A stretch of 57,747 nt of DNA from an uncultured Pseudomonadales bacterium (GCA_943787675.1 CALSNK010000002.1:1-57747), one strand, 5' to 3'; counted from the first letter of the stretch, positions 37,470-47,924 are shown. The notes: generated from the sequence alone by a model not told the origin. Program-made: numbers and translations.

Positions 37470-38843
37470 ATGTTCGAGCAAGTGATTGATGCAGTAAATG
37501 GATTTGTTTGGGGACCAGTCATGCTGATCCTGATACTGGGTACCGGTATCTACTTAACCCTGGGTCTCAAGGGCATGACTGTCAGCCATATTCCCTATGC
37601 GTTTCGACAGCTAATGAAAGGCAGAAAGAGCAGTGGTGAGGGTGAGATCACACCCTTTAATGCGTTGATGACCTCACTCTCTTCAACCATTGGTATGGGT
37701 AATATCGCCGGTGTTGCCACGGCCATTGGTCTAGGTGGACCAGGGGCACTGTTCTGGATGTGGTTCGCCGCGTTCTTTGGTATGGCGACTAAGTATGCCG
37801 AAGCCGTACTCGCGGTAAATTATCGTGAAACTGATGAGCTCGGCCGCAAGGTCGGTGGACCCATGTATTACATTAAAAACGGATTGGGACACAACTATCG
37901 TTATCTGGGCGGAGCCTTTGCACTGTTCGGTGCGCTGGCTGGTTTTGGTTTGGCTAACACGGTGCAATCTAATGCGGTGTCTCAGGTATTAGAGACTAAC
38001 TTTAACGTCTCCACAGTGTTGAGTGGCCTGGTAATGGCGAGTCTGGTTGGCATGGTGCTGATCGGTGGTATCAAACGTATTGCTGAGGTGGCTGGCAAGC
38101 TGGTTCCTCTCATGACCATTCTCTATATAGTCGCCACGCTGTCTATTTTGATTGTTAATTTTGCGGCGATTCCAGCCGCTATAGCGCTGGTTGTCGACAG
38201 CGCCTTCACCGGTATAGCTGCCAGCGGTGGTTTTGCAGGGGCGACTATTATGCTCGCTATGCGCATGGGTATTGCTCGGGGTGTTTTCTCTAACGAAGCA
38301 GGTTTGGGTTCAGCACCTATTGCCCACGCGGCCGCAGAAACCAACAGCCCAGTGCGTCAGGGCACCATCGCCATGCTGGGTACCTTTATCGACACATTGG
38401 TGATCTGTACCATGACGGGTCTGGTACTCATTGTGACCGGTGTCTGGAACGGCGATGCTCAGGGTGCTGGCATGACCCTATCAGCCTTTAAAGGAGCATT
38501 GCCCTACGGCGATATTGTGCTCTCCATCTGCGTGGTGTTATTTGCCTTTACGACTATGCTGGGCTGGAGTTACTACGGCGAGCGTTGCGCGGAATTTTTA
38601 CTGGGTAGCAAGGTTATTCTGCCGTTCCGGATACTCTGGGTTATCGGAATCTTTGTCGGCACTCAGATGAGCTTGGAGCTGGTGTGGAAAATGACCGATG
38701 CGCTAAATGGCCTAATGGCGATACCCAATTTAATCGCGCTGATACTTTTAGCCCCAGTGGTCTTTAAACTGACCAAAGAATACTTTGCAGAAGAGGCTGA
38801 GACTGAGGCTAAAGCCGCATTGGCCGAGCAAGCCAAAAAATGA
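37470..38843 (+). CDS. AGCS-family sodium:alanine/glycine-type symporter
   Basis: 457 residues, about eleven membrane segments. Family motifs include TPFNALMTSLSSTIGMGNIAGVA (split by me as two segments), GGPGALFWMWFAAFFGMATKYAEA and FSNEAGLGSAPIAHAAAET. It imports small neutral amino acids with sodium. Position after dcyD and overlap with the 5'-nucleotidase gene (ATGA) suggest co-expression; a substrate such as D-cysteine or D-alanine is only an inference from context. A second, broken AGCS gene lies at the window end. Confidence 0.9.
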   Translation: MFEQVIDAVNGFVWGPVMLILILGTGIYLTLGLKGMTVSHIPYAFRQLMKGRKSSGEGEITPFNALMTSLSSTIGMGNIAGVATAIGLGGPGALFWMWFAAFFGMATKYAEAVLAVNYRETDELGRKVGGPMYYIKNGLGHNYRYLGGAFALFGALAGFGLANTVQSNAVSQVLETNFNVSTVLSGLVMASLVGMVLIGGIKRIAEVAGKLVPLMTILYIVATLSILIVNFAAIPAAIALVVDSAFTGIAASGGFAGATIMLAMRMGIARGVFSNEAGLGSAPIAHAAAETNSPVRQGTIAMLGTFIDTLVICTMTGLVLIVTGVWNGDAQGAGMTLSAFKGALPYGDIVLSICVVLFAFTTMLGWSYYGERCAEFLLGSKVILPFRILWVIGIFVGTQMSLELVWKMTDALNGLMAIPNLIALILLAPVVFKLTKEYFAEEAETEAKAALAEQAKK

Positions 38844-39760
38844 CTACGACAAAACCTGAAGCGCCAAAGCTAGTAATAGCAATATCCTCGACCGCTCTGT
38901 TTGATATGCGCGAGAGCCACAGCATCTTCGAAAATGAAGGTGTTGCGGCCTACGCAGAATATCAGCGCGCACACGAAGACGATATTCTAGAGCCGGGTGA
39001 GGCGTTCCCCCTCGCTAGAAAGCTATTACGCATCAATGAAAAACTGGGTGGCGACCCCAAGGTTGAGATAATTCTACTGTCGCGAAACTCTGCAGATTCT
39101 GGGTTGCGGGTGTTTAACTCTATTGCTCATCACGGCCTCAAAATCTCAAGGGCAGCCTTCTCTGGGGGTAACTCACCTTACCGCTATGTATCGGCTTTTG
39201 CCTGCCATCTATTTCTCTCCACCAATGCCGAAGATGTTCGCAGTGCATTGGATAGTGGTATGGCGGCAGCGACATTACTGCCATCCCAGAGCGGCCCCAA
39301 GGATTCAGACGAACTGCGTTTTGCCTTTGATGGTGACGCAGTGCTGTTCTCAGATGCCTCAGAGCGCATCTTTAAAGAGCGTGGCCTGGATGCCTTTACC
39401 GAAAATGAAAAGGCCTCCGCGCAGGTGCCGCTAGATCCAGGCCCCTTTAAAGATTTCTTGCAGGCCCTGCATGTGCTGCAGGCTGAGTTTCCTGTCGACC
39501 AATGTCCTATTCGCACCGCGCTAGTGACTGCTCGCGCTGCGCCATCACATGAGCGTGTTGTTCGTACATTGCGTGAGTGGGGTATTCGAATTGACGAGAG
39601 TCTGTTCCTGGGTGGCTTAAGCAAAGGGGATTTTTTAAATTCCTTTGGCGCCGATGTATTCTTCGATGACCAGCAGACCCATTGCACCTCGGCGAGCGAA
39701 TATGTGGCCACTGGTCATGTACCTCACGGCGTCGCCAATGAGTTACCCAAGAAGGATTAA
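38840..39760 (+). CDS. Cytosolic 5'-nucleotidase I-like protein (NT5C1 family)
   Basis: 306 residues of a HAD-related nucleotidase family otherwise best known as eukaryotic cytosolic 5'-nucleotidase IA/IB. Recognisable segments are AISSTALFDMRESHSIFE at the N-terminus, VILLSRNSADSGLRVFNSI-like IILLSRNSADSGLRVF, FSGGNSPYRYV, RFAFDGDAVLFSD and the C-terminal FLGGLSKGDFLNSFGADVFFDD. It should release nucleosides from NMPs. It overlaps the symporter stop by 4 nt. Confidence 0.87.
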   Translation: MTTTKPEAPKLVIAISSTALFDMRESHSIFENEGVAAYAEYQRAHEDDILEPGEAFPLARKLLRINEKLGGDPKVEIILLSRNSADSGLRVFNSIAHHGLKISRAAFSGGNSPYRYVSAFACHLFLSTNAEDVRSALDSGMAAATLLPSQSGPKDSDELRFAFDGDAVLFSDASERIFKERGLDAFTENEKASAQVPLDPGPFKDFLQALHVLQAEFPVDQCPIRTALVTARAAPSHERVVRTLREWGIRIDESLFLGGLSKGDFLNSFGADVFFDDQQTHCTSASEYVATGHVPHGVANELPKKD

Positions 39761-39769
39761 TAGGCACAG

Positions 39770-40024
39770 ATGGCCAAGTTGATTCGATCAAACAAATACC
39801 AAACCTTATCTGACAAGCAAATACTTAAACGTCTGGGTGACAGTCCCGCAGGTGAGGAGCTGCACTTTCTCGAGGTAGAAATTGAAGCTCGAGGTCTCCA
39901 GGAACAGTTCGCTAAGCAGACCCAGAAGCAGCAAAAGAAACCCCGCCATTCGATCTTCTACTATTTGTTTTATGTATTTTTGGCCGCGATGTTTCTGGGC
40001 CGGTTTGGAAATAGTCTTTTCTAG
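39770..40024 (+). CDS. Small hypothetical membrane protein
   Basis: 84 residues. The N-terminal half is charged and helical (TLSDKQILKRLGDSPAGEEL), then a Gln/Lys-rich linker and one C-terminal membrane segment FYYLFYVFLAAMFLGRFG. It lies 9 nt after the nucleotidase and probably belongs to the same operon. I do not recognise the family. Confidence 0.65.
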   Translation: MAKLIRSNKYQTLSDKQILKRLGDSPAGEELHFLEVEIEARGLQEQFAKQTQKQQKKPRHSIFYYLFYVFLAAMFLGRFGNSLF

Positions 40025-40053
40025 GCCGCTAAAAACCTGCATTAACGCCTAGA

Positions 40054-40839
40054 TTAAAAGACCGCAAACTTCACACCCATAGCCAGTAGCATCATGGCGA
40101 TAGACGTCTGCAATAGCTTACCGGGTATACGTGCCGCTAGCTTGGTGCCTACCTGAATAGCCGGTAACGAGCCCACCAGCAGACAGGCCAACAACATAAA
40201 GTCGACGTTACCCAGCAGTATTAGGTGGGCTAATCCAGCAATTAATGTGAGGGGTACGGCATGTGAGATATCTGTGCCGATTATCTTTAGAGCTGGCATA
40301 CGCGGGTAGAGCACCATCAGTATCGCCGCACAAAACGCGCCAGCGCCCACAGAAGATAGGGTGACAAATACCCCCAAAAATAATCCTGCCAGAAAGATTA
40401 CCAGATCGGTATGATCATGAAAAAATCGCGCTAGGGCACCTTCGCTCTGAACCGTTTTTTCTCGAATATGGCCGTTGAATAGAATCACACTGGCCGTTAA
40501 TACCAGCATCACACCCAAACTGCGGGTGAGAATACCCTCATACTCGGATGAATCGGCAAATACGGTTTTAAGCAGCTGCGCGGTGACGATGGATGCCGGA
40601 ATACTCCCTGCCGCTAGAAATCCAACCGTGCGCCATTGCACTGTGCGCTGCCGGGCATGGGTGACCATTCCACCCGCTTTAGTAATAGCCGCATAGAGAA
40701 GGTCTGTGCCAATGGCAACGTTATAGGGGAAGCCAAACATAATGAGCAGGGGAGTCATTAGGGAGCCTCCGCCGACACCCGTCAGGCCAATTGCCAGACC
40801 AACGCCTGCGCCTGCGGCGATATAGAACAGGATATCCAT
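40054..40839 (-). CDS. TauE/SafE-family sulfite/sulfonate-type exporter
   Basis: 261 residues with about eight membrane segments. The N-terminal GLAIGLTGVGGGSLMTPLLIMFG and the mid GLFLGVFVTLSSVGAGAF repeats are typical of the family (duplicated GxGGG-like motif). I chose ATG at 40839 (MDILFYIAAGAGVG); the open frame continues to 41064 but that part is not family-like and overlaps cysB. It is divergent from cysB, so sulfur-linked regulation and export of sulfite or a related anion is a fair inference. Confidence 0.87.
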   Translation of the reverse strand: MDILFYIAAGAGVGLAIGLTGVGGGSLMTPLLIMFGFPYNVAIGTDLLYAAITKAGGMVTHARQRTVQWRTVGFLAAGSIPASIVTAQLLKTVFADSSEYEGILTRSLGVMLVLTASVILFNGHIREKTVQSEGALARFFHDHTDLVIFLAGLFLGVFVTLSSVGAGAFCAAILMVLYPRMPALKIIGTDISHAVPLTLIAGLAHLILLGNVDFMLLACLLVGSLPAIQVGTKLAARIPGKLLQTSIAMMLLAMGVKFAVF

Positions 40840-40948
40840 GGAGGTATTTGTATTTCCTTGTAGGCGCGTATAAAAACTTAGCAGGGACTTTAACAAGAAT
40901 GATCTATACGAAGAAGGAATGGTTTTGCATATTTTTATAGCTTTATAG

Positions 40949-41968
<1,020 letters not shown>

Positions 41969-42077
41969 TGCTGTGTTCTGGCCGACGGTTTTTAGCGCTG
42001 AAATCTGCGCGGGAATGGCACGGCCTGCCTCTTTCACTGGTTATATAAATAATTTCGACTTGTTATCAACGGCCGGT

Positions 42078-42410
42078 TTATAAAAAATCCAGATCAACGT
42101 CGTTCATGATTTCCTGAATCTCTTCGTCTTCCGTGGTCTTTTGATTTAGCACGTCTTTGACAAACTTAAAGTACACCGTGTAAACCTCAGCAGGCTGGTT
42201 ATCTCGTTCGACAATAAAGAAGGGGGCGCGGTCGACGCTGTGCTGTGCCGCAAGAAGCATCCCCTCTGACTGAGGATCTGCTTCATAGGCAATCACCGTT
42301 TGATCAATCTGCTCTAACTGCCCAGCGTCACGCATCTTCTGTTCTACCTCGCCACACTTTTTACAGGCCGAGCCATCAGCGAATACTTTTTTGACCAGGG
42401 TGATCTTCAT
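42078..42410 (-). CDS. Thioredoxin-fold protein with CxxC, linked to cysH
   Basis: 110 residues. A CKKC pair at C16/C19 in DGSACKKCGEVEQK and a cis-proline-like APFFIVE motif give a thioredoxin/glutaredoxin-like layout, followed by an acidic C-terminus (DEEIQEIMNDVDLDFL). It starts 5 nt after the cysH stop with a CGGA site, so it is co-translated with APS reductase. It may supply reducing equivalents to CysH, but that is inference. ATG at 42410 is chosen; the longer frame overlaps cysH. Confidence 0.75.
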   Translation of the reverse strand: MKITLVKKVFADGSACKKCGEVEQKMRDAGQLEQIDQTVIAYEADPQSEGMLLAAQHSVDRAPFFIVERDNQPAEVYTVYFKFVKDVLNQKTTEDEEIQEIMNDVDLDFL

Positions 42411-42415
42411 TTCCG

Positions 42416-43150
42416 TTATTTCTCGATATTCACTGCGTGCAAACCACATTCTTTCTTAGTTGCTTCTTCCCACCACCAGCGACCTTCACGTTCGTGCTGA
42501 CCTGGGCCTGTGGGGCGAGTACAGGGCTCACAGCCAATGCTGATAAAACCTTCGTCGTGTAGGGCGTTGTAGGGCACGTTATTTTCACGAATGTAATCCC
42601 AAACCTGCTTTGAGGTCCAGTTTGCCAGCGGATTAAATTTGGTAAGTTTGTCATCTGGGCGGGCAAAGGCTTTGTCATCCTGAATTACAGGAACTTCGGC
42701 TCTTGTACCTGGGCTCTGATCACGGCGTTGACCGGTAATCCATGCGTCTACTGTCAGTAGCTGCTTGCGCAGTGGGGCAATTTTGCGGATGCCACAGCAT
42801 TCTTTATGGTCATCTTCGTAAAAACTAAACAGGCCTTTTTCTTTGACTAGCTTTTCGACCCGCGCGGCTTCTGGGTAGACCACATCGATGTCGATACTGT
42901 AATGCTTGCGTACCTCTTCCATAAACCGGTAGGTCTGGGCATGAAGGCGGCCGGTATCCAAAGAGAACACCTTTATATCTGGGCGGATTTTATGGGCCAT
43001 ATCAATCAGTACGACATCTTCAGCGCCACTAAAAGAGATGCTGATATTGTCATGATTTGCCAGTGCGTAACGGAGAATATCCTGGGGCGACTGGGTGGAC
43101 AGTTCAGAATCGATATCGGTTACATTAATCGAATTTGCGGGGTTGCTCAT
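42416..43150 (-). CDS. cysH: Adenylyl-sulfate (APS) reductase, 4Fe-4S type
   Basis: 244 residues. It reduces activated sulfate to sulfite. The PP-loop [14 protein letters not shown], the KECCGIRK pair (C118, C119) and the second pair CEPC (C207, C210) are the four cysteine ligands of the 4Fe-4S cluster that marks APS rather than PAPS reductases. The C-terminal ECGLH supplies the catalytic cysteine (C235). A 13-bp sequence is perfectly duplicated just upstream of the start. It is downstream of and convergent with cysB. Confidence 0.93.
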   Translation of the reverse strand: MSNPANSINVTDIDSELSTQSPQDILRYALANHDNISISFSGAEDVVLIDMAHKIRPDIKVFSLDTGRLHAQTYRFMEEVRKHYSIDIDVVYPEAARVEKLVKEKGLFSFYEDDHKECCGIRKIAPLRKQLLTVDAWITGQRRDQSPGTRAEVPVIQDDKAFARPDDKLTKFNPLANWTSKQVWDYIRENNVPYNALHDEGFISIGCEPCTRPTGPGQHEREGRWWWEEATKKECGLHAVNIEK

Positions 43151-43154
43151 AAAA

Positions 43155-43180
43155 TTGGCTCAGTTGATTGGCTCAGTTGA
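43155..43180. repeat. Perfect 13-bp tandem duplication in the cysH leader
   Basis: TTGGCTCAGTTGA occurs twice head to tail, 5-30 nt upstream of the cysH start codon. It covers the place where a ribosome-binding site would be read on the minus strand. Recent slippage is the likely origin; an effect on cysH expression is possible. Confidence 0.75.
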
Positions 43181-43342
43181 CTGGATAGGTCCGAAAATAG
43201 GACGGCATCATAACAAACAGCGCTAATTCATAGAACTATCTAGGTGTTATAGCCTTATAACCTTTTGCTTTACCTTATGTTCAATTGCACGCGAGATTAA
43301 TTTTCAGTAGAGTGCATATCAAATAATATGTGGGGTAGTTTT

Positions 43343-43961
43343 GTGGAAATTGCATGCTTGGATTTAGAGGGCGTCTTGGTCCCTGAGATTTGGATCGCCT
43401 TTGCCGAAGAGACCGGCATTGAAGGAGTTAAACCGAACGACCAGGGATGAACCTGACTACGATGTTCTGATGAACTATCGCCTCGATATCCTCCGCCAGC
43501 ACGGCCTGGGTCTGAATGAAATTCAAGAGGTTATTGCCACCTTAAAGCCCCTCGATGGCGCCTTGGACTTTGTAAACTGGCTTCGCGAGCGATTCCAAGT
43601 GGTCATCCTCTCAGATACCTTTTACGACTTCGCCAGCCCCTTTATGAAGCAGCTGGGTTACCCAACATTGCTCTGCCATAAGCTTGAAGCCGACGATAAG
43701 GGCATGCTGGTGAATTACCATCTCCGCCAAGCTAACCCAAAGCGCCAAGCCATTGTGGGCTTTAAAAGCATGTATTACCGAACCATTGCAGCCGGCGATT
43801 CGTATAACGACACGACTATGTTGGCTGAGGCTGATGCCGGTATTCTGTTTCATGCGCCGCAAAATGTGATTGATGAGTTCCCGCAGTTTCCAGCTGTTCA
43901 GTCTTTTGCTGATTTAAAGCAAGAATTTCTCCGCGCCAGCAACCGGCCACTTGAGTTATAG
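43343..43961 (+). pseudogene. thrH: ThrH phosphoserine phosphatase/homoserine kinase, frameshifted
   Basis: HAD enzyme known from Pseudomonas as phosphoserine phosphatase with phosphoserine:homoserine phosphotransferase activity. The 5' frame from GTG 43343 begins MEIACLDLEGVLVPEIWIAF (motif I DLEG) and stops at 43450. The rest reads in another frame, with VVILSDTFYDF, YYRTIAAGDSYNDTTML and ILFHAPQNV. Removing one G near 43421-43426 joins them as TGIEELNRTTRDEPDYD, the family sequence. So one gene with a +1 indel, this time not in a long homopolymer. Confidence 0.88.
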
Positions 43962-43989
43962 TACCCTCACTAAAAATTATGGCCATTGT

Positions 43990-44682
43990 ATGAGTAACAA
44001 AACATCCAGCTCCGATCGTATTCGTGAAAAGAAAAAGCTCTTTCTTGATCGTGAACAGAAGATTATTGATGCGGCGCTGGAGCTGTTTCTCAAAGAGAGC
44101 ATCGACTGCGTAACTGTCTCCAAAATCGCCAGCAAGGCGGGGATTGGTAAAGGCACAGTCTACAAGCACTTTCTGACCAAGAATGAGATGCTGGTGCGGA
44201 TCATGCTCGACTACGAGAGAAACATTACCGACTGTCTGGCCGCTGGCATTATCAAAGCCGAAAAGGGTGATGCGGGTGCAGCATGTCAGGCTTATTTTCA
44301 GGCGCGGCTAGCTCGCCCTGATCTCGATCGATTGGTACAGCAGCTGGAAGGCCGCTTGGCCGATGCCGTCGACATTGCCGAGCAGCTTGAAGAATTACAT
44401 AACATCCGTCGTTCTAACGAGGATTCCCTCAGCGATATGCTGACCAAACAGATCGGTGCTGGTGTGCTAGAAGATGTACCCCCGCATTTCCATTATCTGG
44501 CCTGCTGGGCTCTGGCTCAGGGTGCCGTCGACCTCTGGTATAGCAAAAGCTGGAACTATCGCCACGATACTGCTGATCTCATGAAGTTTATTACCAATAT
44601 TGGCGTCACCATGGGTAACCGAGGCCAGTACCATCCCGTCTCGAAAGATACGGCTAAAAAGAAAAAACTCAAGTCTAGCTAA
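43990..44682 (+). CDS. TetR-family transcriptional regulator
   Basis: 230 residues. The N-terminal helix-turn-helix region IIDAALELFLKESIDCVTVSKIASKAGIGKGTVYKHF is classic (quoted by its ends: start IIDAALELF, end GTVYKHF). The C-terminal ligand domain is unassigned. ATG at 43990 is chosen; the longer frame overlaps thrH. It overlaps the DUF1285 gene by one base (shared A of TAATG), so it forms an operon with that gene. Confidence 0.87.
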   Translation: MSNKTSSSDRIREKKKLFLDREQKIIDAALELFLKESIDCVTVSKIASKAGIGKGTVYKHFLTKNEMLVRIMLDYERNITDCLAAGIIKAEKGDAGAACQAYFQARLARPDLDRLVQQLEGRLADAVDIAEQLEELHNIRRSNEDSLSDMLTKQIGAGVLEDVPPHFHYLACWALAQGAVDLWYSKSWNYRHDTADLMKFITNIGVTMGNRGQYHPVSKDTAKKKKLKSS

Positions 44683-45314
44683 TGTCGAAATCAGACTTAA
44701 TATCACCGCCTGGCAACGCCTCTGAACCATCGTCTAAAGTTCCTTCTCAAGGGGGTACAGCGTCCCTTGATAATCTGTTTGCGGATCTCCTGACATTACA
44801 AAAAGATAGCTCAGCGAGTCTACCGCCCGTCCATCTCTGGGATCCGCCCAAAAGTGGTGACATGGATATGGTAATTGATCGGGAAGGACGCTGGATTCAC
44901 GAGGGTGGTGAGATTAAGCGCGAACGGCTAGTTAAGCTGTTCTCAACTATCCTGAAGCGGGAAGGGGACGACTACTTTCTGGTTACCCCGGTTGAGAAAT
45001 GGAAGATTAAGGTCGATTTTGCGCCTTTCTATATTGTCGCTGCCAGCATTAATAATCGTGACTCACAGCAGGCTATAAGCCTCTCTACATCTACGGGTGA
45101 AAGCCTGGTGCTCGGTGCCGATAACCCGCTATGGGTCGAGTCTCCTCAGGGCTCTGACCAGCCAATTCCTCTAGTCACAGTCCGCAACAACCTACCCGGT
45201 CTACTCAGCCGCAGCGTTTTCTATCAGCTCATCGACTGGGGTCAACCTGCAGAGGATGGCGGTCTTTATATCGAAAGTATGGGCCAGCGCTTTCTTCTGG
45301 GGATGCTGGAGTAA
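44682..45314 (+). CDS. DUF1285 family protein
   Basis: 210 residues. The region MVIDREGRWIHEGGEIKRE, LVKLFSTILKREGDDYFLV and TPVEKWKIKVDFAPF is characteristic of DUF1285, preceded here by a Ser/Pro-rich N-terminal extension of about 50 residues. The function of the family is not known to me. It is translationally coupled to the TetR gene. Confidence 0.83.
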   Translation: MSKSDLISPPGNASEPSSKVPSQGGTASLDNLFADLLTLQKDSSASLPPVHLWDPPKSGDMDMVIDREGRWIHEGGEIKRERLVKLFSTILKREGDDYFLVTPVEKWKIKVDFAPFYIVAASINNRDSQQAISLSTSTGESLVLGADNPLWVESPQGSDQPIPLVTVRNNLPGLLSRSVFYQLIDWGQPAEDGGLYIESMGQRFLLGMLE

Positions 45315-45480
45315 CTCGTAGCTCCTAAGAAACGTCGTAAAATATAGGATTCAGCACCTTGTTGAATCCCGCATGTTGTAGTTAAACTTCGCTCCGTTAA
45401 TATAAATTGGGCTCGGCTAGGTTGCCGGTCTCTTGACAGTCTGGCTGTCACCCAGTTTTTAGCGAGGTTTTTTGGTATTT

Positions 45481-45510
45481 CTTGATACTTCTTAATACTT
45501 CTTAATACTT
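45481..45510. repeat. Three tandem decamers upstream of the outer-membrane protein gene
   Basis: CTTGATACTT, CTTAATACTT, CTTAATACTT in direct succession, 39 nt before the start of the beta-barrel gene. The period of 10 places each copy on the same DNA face, so they could act as a multi-site operator or an intrinsic bend; slippage alone is also possible. Confidence 0.7.
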
Positions 45511-45548
45511 CGCGCGACCTCTTCAAACATAACTATAGGGAAATTGTA

Positions 45549-46130
45549 ATGTTCAAATCTTCATCGATTATTAAAACTAATGTGGCTGCCTTGTTGGTGG
45601 CATTTTCAGCTCTTTCCTTTGCGGGAGATTCTTATATAGCGGCCAGTGTAGGCTTTGTCGATGCCTACGAGAAGGTCACTGCCGATGAGTTTGGCGATGC
45701 AATAGAGCCCTTTACTGTAGAAACCAAGCTTACGGCTCTCAATGCACGCCTAGGTAAGCATTATGGCGAGTACTTTGCAGCAGAGGTGCGCCTTGGCGTT
45801 GGTCTTGGTGATGATGTTATTCAGATAGATGGTGTAGATACCATTGCTAACCTTGAGATTCGGGATATGTATGGGATCTATGCACGTGCCGGTGCGCGCA
45901 TTGCCGAGCGTTTTTACCCCTACGTGTTAATTGGCTACAGCCATGCCAACCTTGAAGGGTCTATTGATCAATTTACCGCAGAAGGCGATTTTGGTGGCGT
46001 TTCCTACGGTATTGGCTTAGATGTTCAGATTAAGCGTGACCTCAGTGCGAATCTTGAATACATCAGCTACTTTGATTCTCTTGGACTTGAGCTTTCTGGA
46101 TTTTCGTTAGGGCTTTCAAGAGCGTTTTAA
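45549..46130 (+). CDS. Outer-membrane beta-barrel protein
   Basis: 193 residues with a signal peptide (hydrophobic VAALLVAFSALSFAG, cleavage likely after SFA). The mature part alternates in beta-strand style (YIAASVGFVDAYEKV, LTALNARLGKHYGEY, FYPYVLIGYSHANL) and ends in a terminal phenylalanine (LSLGLSRAF), the signal for outer-membrane barrel insertion. It resembles small OmpA/OmpX-like barrels. Strong terminator follows. Function unknown. Confidence 0.82.
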   Translation: MFKSSSIIKTNVAALLVAFSALSFAGDSYIAASVGFVDAYEKVTADEFGDAIEPFTVETKLTALNARLGKHYGEYFAAEVRLGVGLGDDVIQIDGVDTIANLEIRDMYGIYARAGARIAERFYPYVLIGYSHANLEGSIDQFTAEGDFGGVSYGIGLDVQIKRDLSANLEYISYFDSLGLELSGFSLGLSRAF

Positions 46131-46156
46131 TACAGCGCTTAAAAACTGCAGTACAT

Positions 46157-46187
46157 AAAAAAGCCCAGCTTTTAGCTGGGCTTTTTT
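46157..46187. terminator. Bidirectional terminator between the barrel gene and ETF-QO gene
   Basis: AAGCCCAGCT/AGCTGGGCTT stem with 4-nt loop, flanked by A6 on the left and T6 on the right, so it can serve both convergent genes. Confidence 0.9.
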
Positions 46188-46202
46188 GCTTTACCTTTTA
46201 CG

Positions 46203-47849
46203 TTACATCGCTGGATAGTTTGGTCCACCAGATCCCTCAGGAACCACCCAATTAATATTCTGGCTGGGTTCTTTGATGTCACAGGTTTTACAGTGCACAC
46301 AGTTCTGTGAATTGATCTGAAAACGCTGGCTGCCATCATCATTGGCCACGACTTCATAAACACCGGCAGGGCAATAACGTTGCGCAGGCTCATCGTAGAG
46401 TTCTAGGTTCTTATTGATGGGCATATCAGGGTCAGCCAGCACTAGATGACAGGGCTGATCTTCTTCATGGTTGGTATTAGACATAAACACCGAAGAAGAC
46501 TTATCAAAGCTTAACTTGCCGTCATGCTTGGGGTAGTCAATCTTCTTGCACTCGCTAGCGGGCAACAATGTCTCATGGTCTGCAATCTTATCGCTTAGGG
46601 TCCAAGGCAACATACCGTTAAAGATATTGATATCAATAAAGGCATACGCCGAGCCGATAATATTACCGAACTTATGCTGGGCTGGGCCAAAGTTGCGCTG
46701 CATGTGGAGTTCTTTGTAGGCCCAAGACGCCTTATAGGCCGCGGCATAGCTCTCAAGATCATCATTGCTCTTGTCTGCCGCCAAGGCCTCAGCCACAGTT
46801 TCTGCAGCAACCATGCCCGATTTCATGGCGGTGTGACTGCCTTTAATCTTGGCAAAGTTCAAGGTACCGGCATCATCACCGACCAGAATGCCGCCGGGGA
46901 ATGACATCTTAGGCTGTGATTGTAAGCCACCTTTCAGTAGAGCACGGGCACCGTACGTTAGGCGCTCGCCCCCCTGCAAATATTTGGCGATTTCTGGGTG
47001 GTGCTTATAGCGTTGAAACTCATCAAAAGGGCTTAGATGTGGATTTGTGTAGGAGAGGTTGGTAATAAGGCCAACAGCTACGGTATTGTCTTCGAGGTGA
47101 TAGAGAAAGCCGCCACCGAGTGACTTGCTTTCATCTAGCGGCCAGCCAGCGCTGTGGACGACTAAGCCCGGCTGATGCTGTTCTGCGGGTATTTTCCACA
47201 GCTCTTTGATACCAAGACCATAATGCTGCGGGTCCTTGCCGGCATCGAGAGCGTATTTGGCAATAATTTCTTTACCCAGGTTACCGCGACAGCCTTCAGA
47301 GAATAAGGTGTACTTGCCACGCAGTTCCATGCCTGGCTGGTAAGAGCCTTTCTGCTCGCCGTTGTGGCCAACACCCATATCGCCTGTAGCGATACCCAGC
47401 ACTTCATTGTTGTCGCCATAGAGTACTTCTGCAGCGGCAAAGCCTGGGAATATATCAACCCCGAGATTTTCAGCTTGCTCAGCGAGCCATCGGCATAGCT
47501 TGCCCAGGCTGATAATATAGTTGCCATGGTTGTGCATGGTTTTCGGGGCAAACAGATTTGGCACCTTGATGCGTTTGGTCGCACCGGTAAAGACGAAAAT
47601 CTTATCGTCAGTTACTGGGGTCAGCAGGGGCGCACCCATCTCTTTCCAATCGGGAAACAGCTCATTCAATGGCGTTGGCTCGAACACAGCACCAGAGAGA
47701 ATATGAGCACCTACTTCAGAGCCTTTTTCGACCACACAGACAGAAATGTCGGCATTGACCTGCTTGAGACGGCATGCAGCGGCCAGACCTGATGGGCCTG
47801 CACCAACGATGACGACATCGTAATCCATAAATTCGCGTTCCAAACTCAT
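46203..47849 (-). CDS. Electron transfer flavoprotein-ubiquinone oxidoreductase
   Basis: 548-residue inner-membrane flavoprotein that passes electrons from ETF to ubiquinone during fatty acid and amino acid oxidation. The N-terminal FAD site is DYDVVIVGAGPSGLAAA. The C-terminal 4Fe-4S domain has YCPAGVYEV and NCVHCKTCDIKEP cysteines. ATG at 47849 (MSLEREFMDYD) has a GGAG site; the longer frame to 47882 is less likely. It is divergent from etfBA with a perfect inverted repeat between them. Confidence 0.95.
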   Translation of the reverse strand: MSLEREFMDYDVVIVGAGPSGLAAACRLKQVNADISVCVVEKGSEVGAHILSGAVFEPTPLNELFPDWKEMGAPLLTPVTDDKIFVFTGATKRIKVPNLFAPKTMHNHGNYIISLGKLCRWLAEQAENLGVDIFPGFAAAEVLYGDNNEVLGIATGDMGVGHNGEQKGSYQPGMELRGKYTLFSEGCRGNLGKEIIAKYALDAGKDPQHYGLGIKELWKIPAEQHQPGLVVHSAGWPLDESKSLGGGFLYHLEDNTVAVGLITNLSYTNPHLSPFDEFQRYKHHPEIAKYLQGGERLTYGARALLKGGLQSQPKMSFPGGILVGDDAGTLNFAKIKGSHTAMKSGMVAAETVAEALAADKSNDDLESYAAAYKASWAYKELHMQRNFGPAQHKFGNIIGSAYAFIDINIFNGMLPWTLSDKIADHETLLPASECKKIDYPKHDGKLSFDKSSSVFMSNTNHEEDQPCHLVLADPDMPINKNLELYDEPAQRYCPAGVYEVVANDDGSQRFQINSQNCVHCKTCDIKEPSQNINWVVPEGSGGPNYPAM

Positions 47850-47924
47850 TCTCCAGTGTATATTTGAATTTTGAGTGTGCATTTTACTAACTTCATATGG
47901 GCATAGCTATAGGCACAGCTATAG

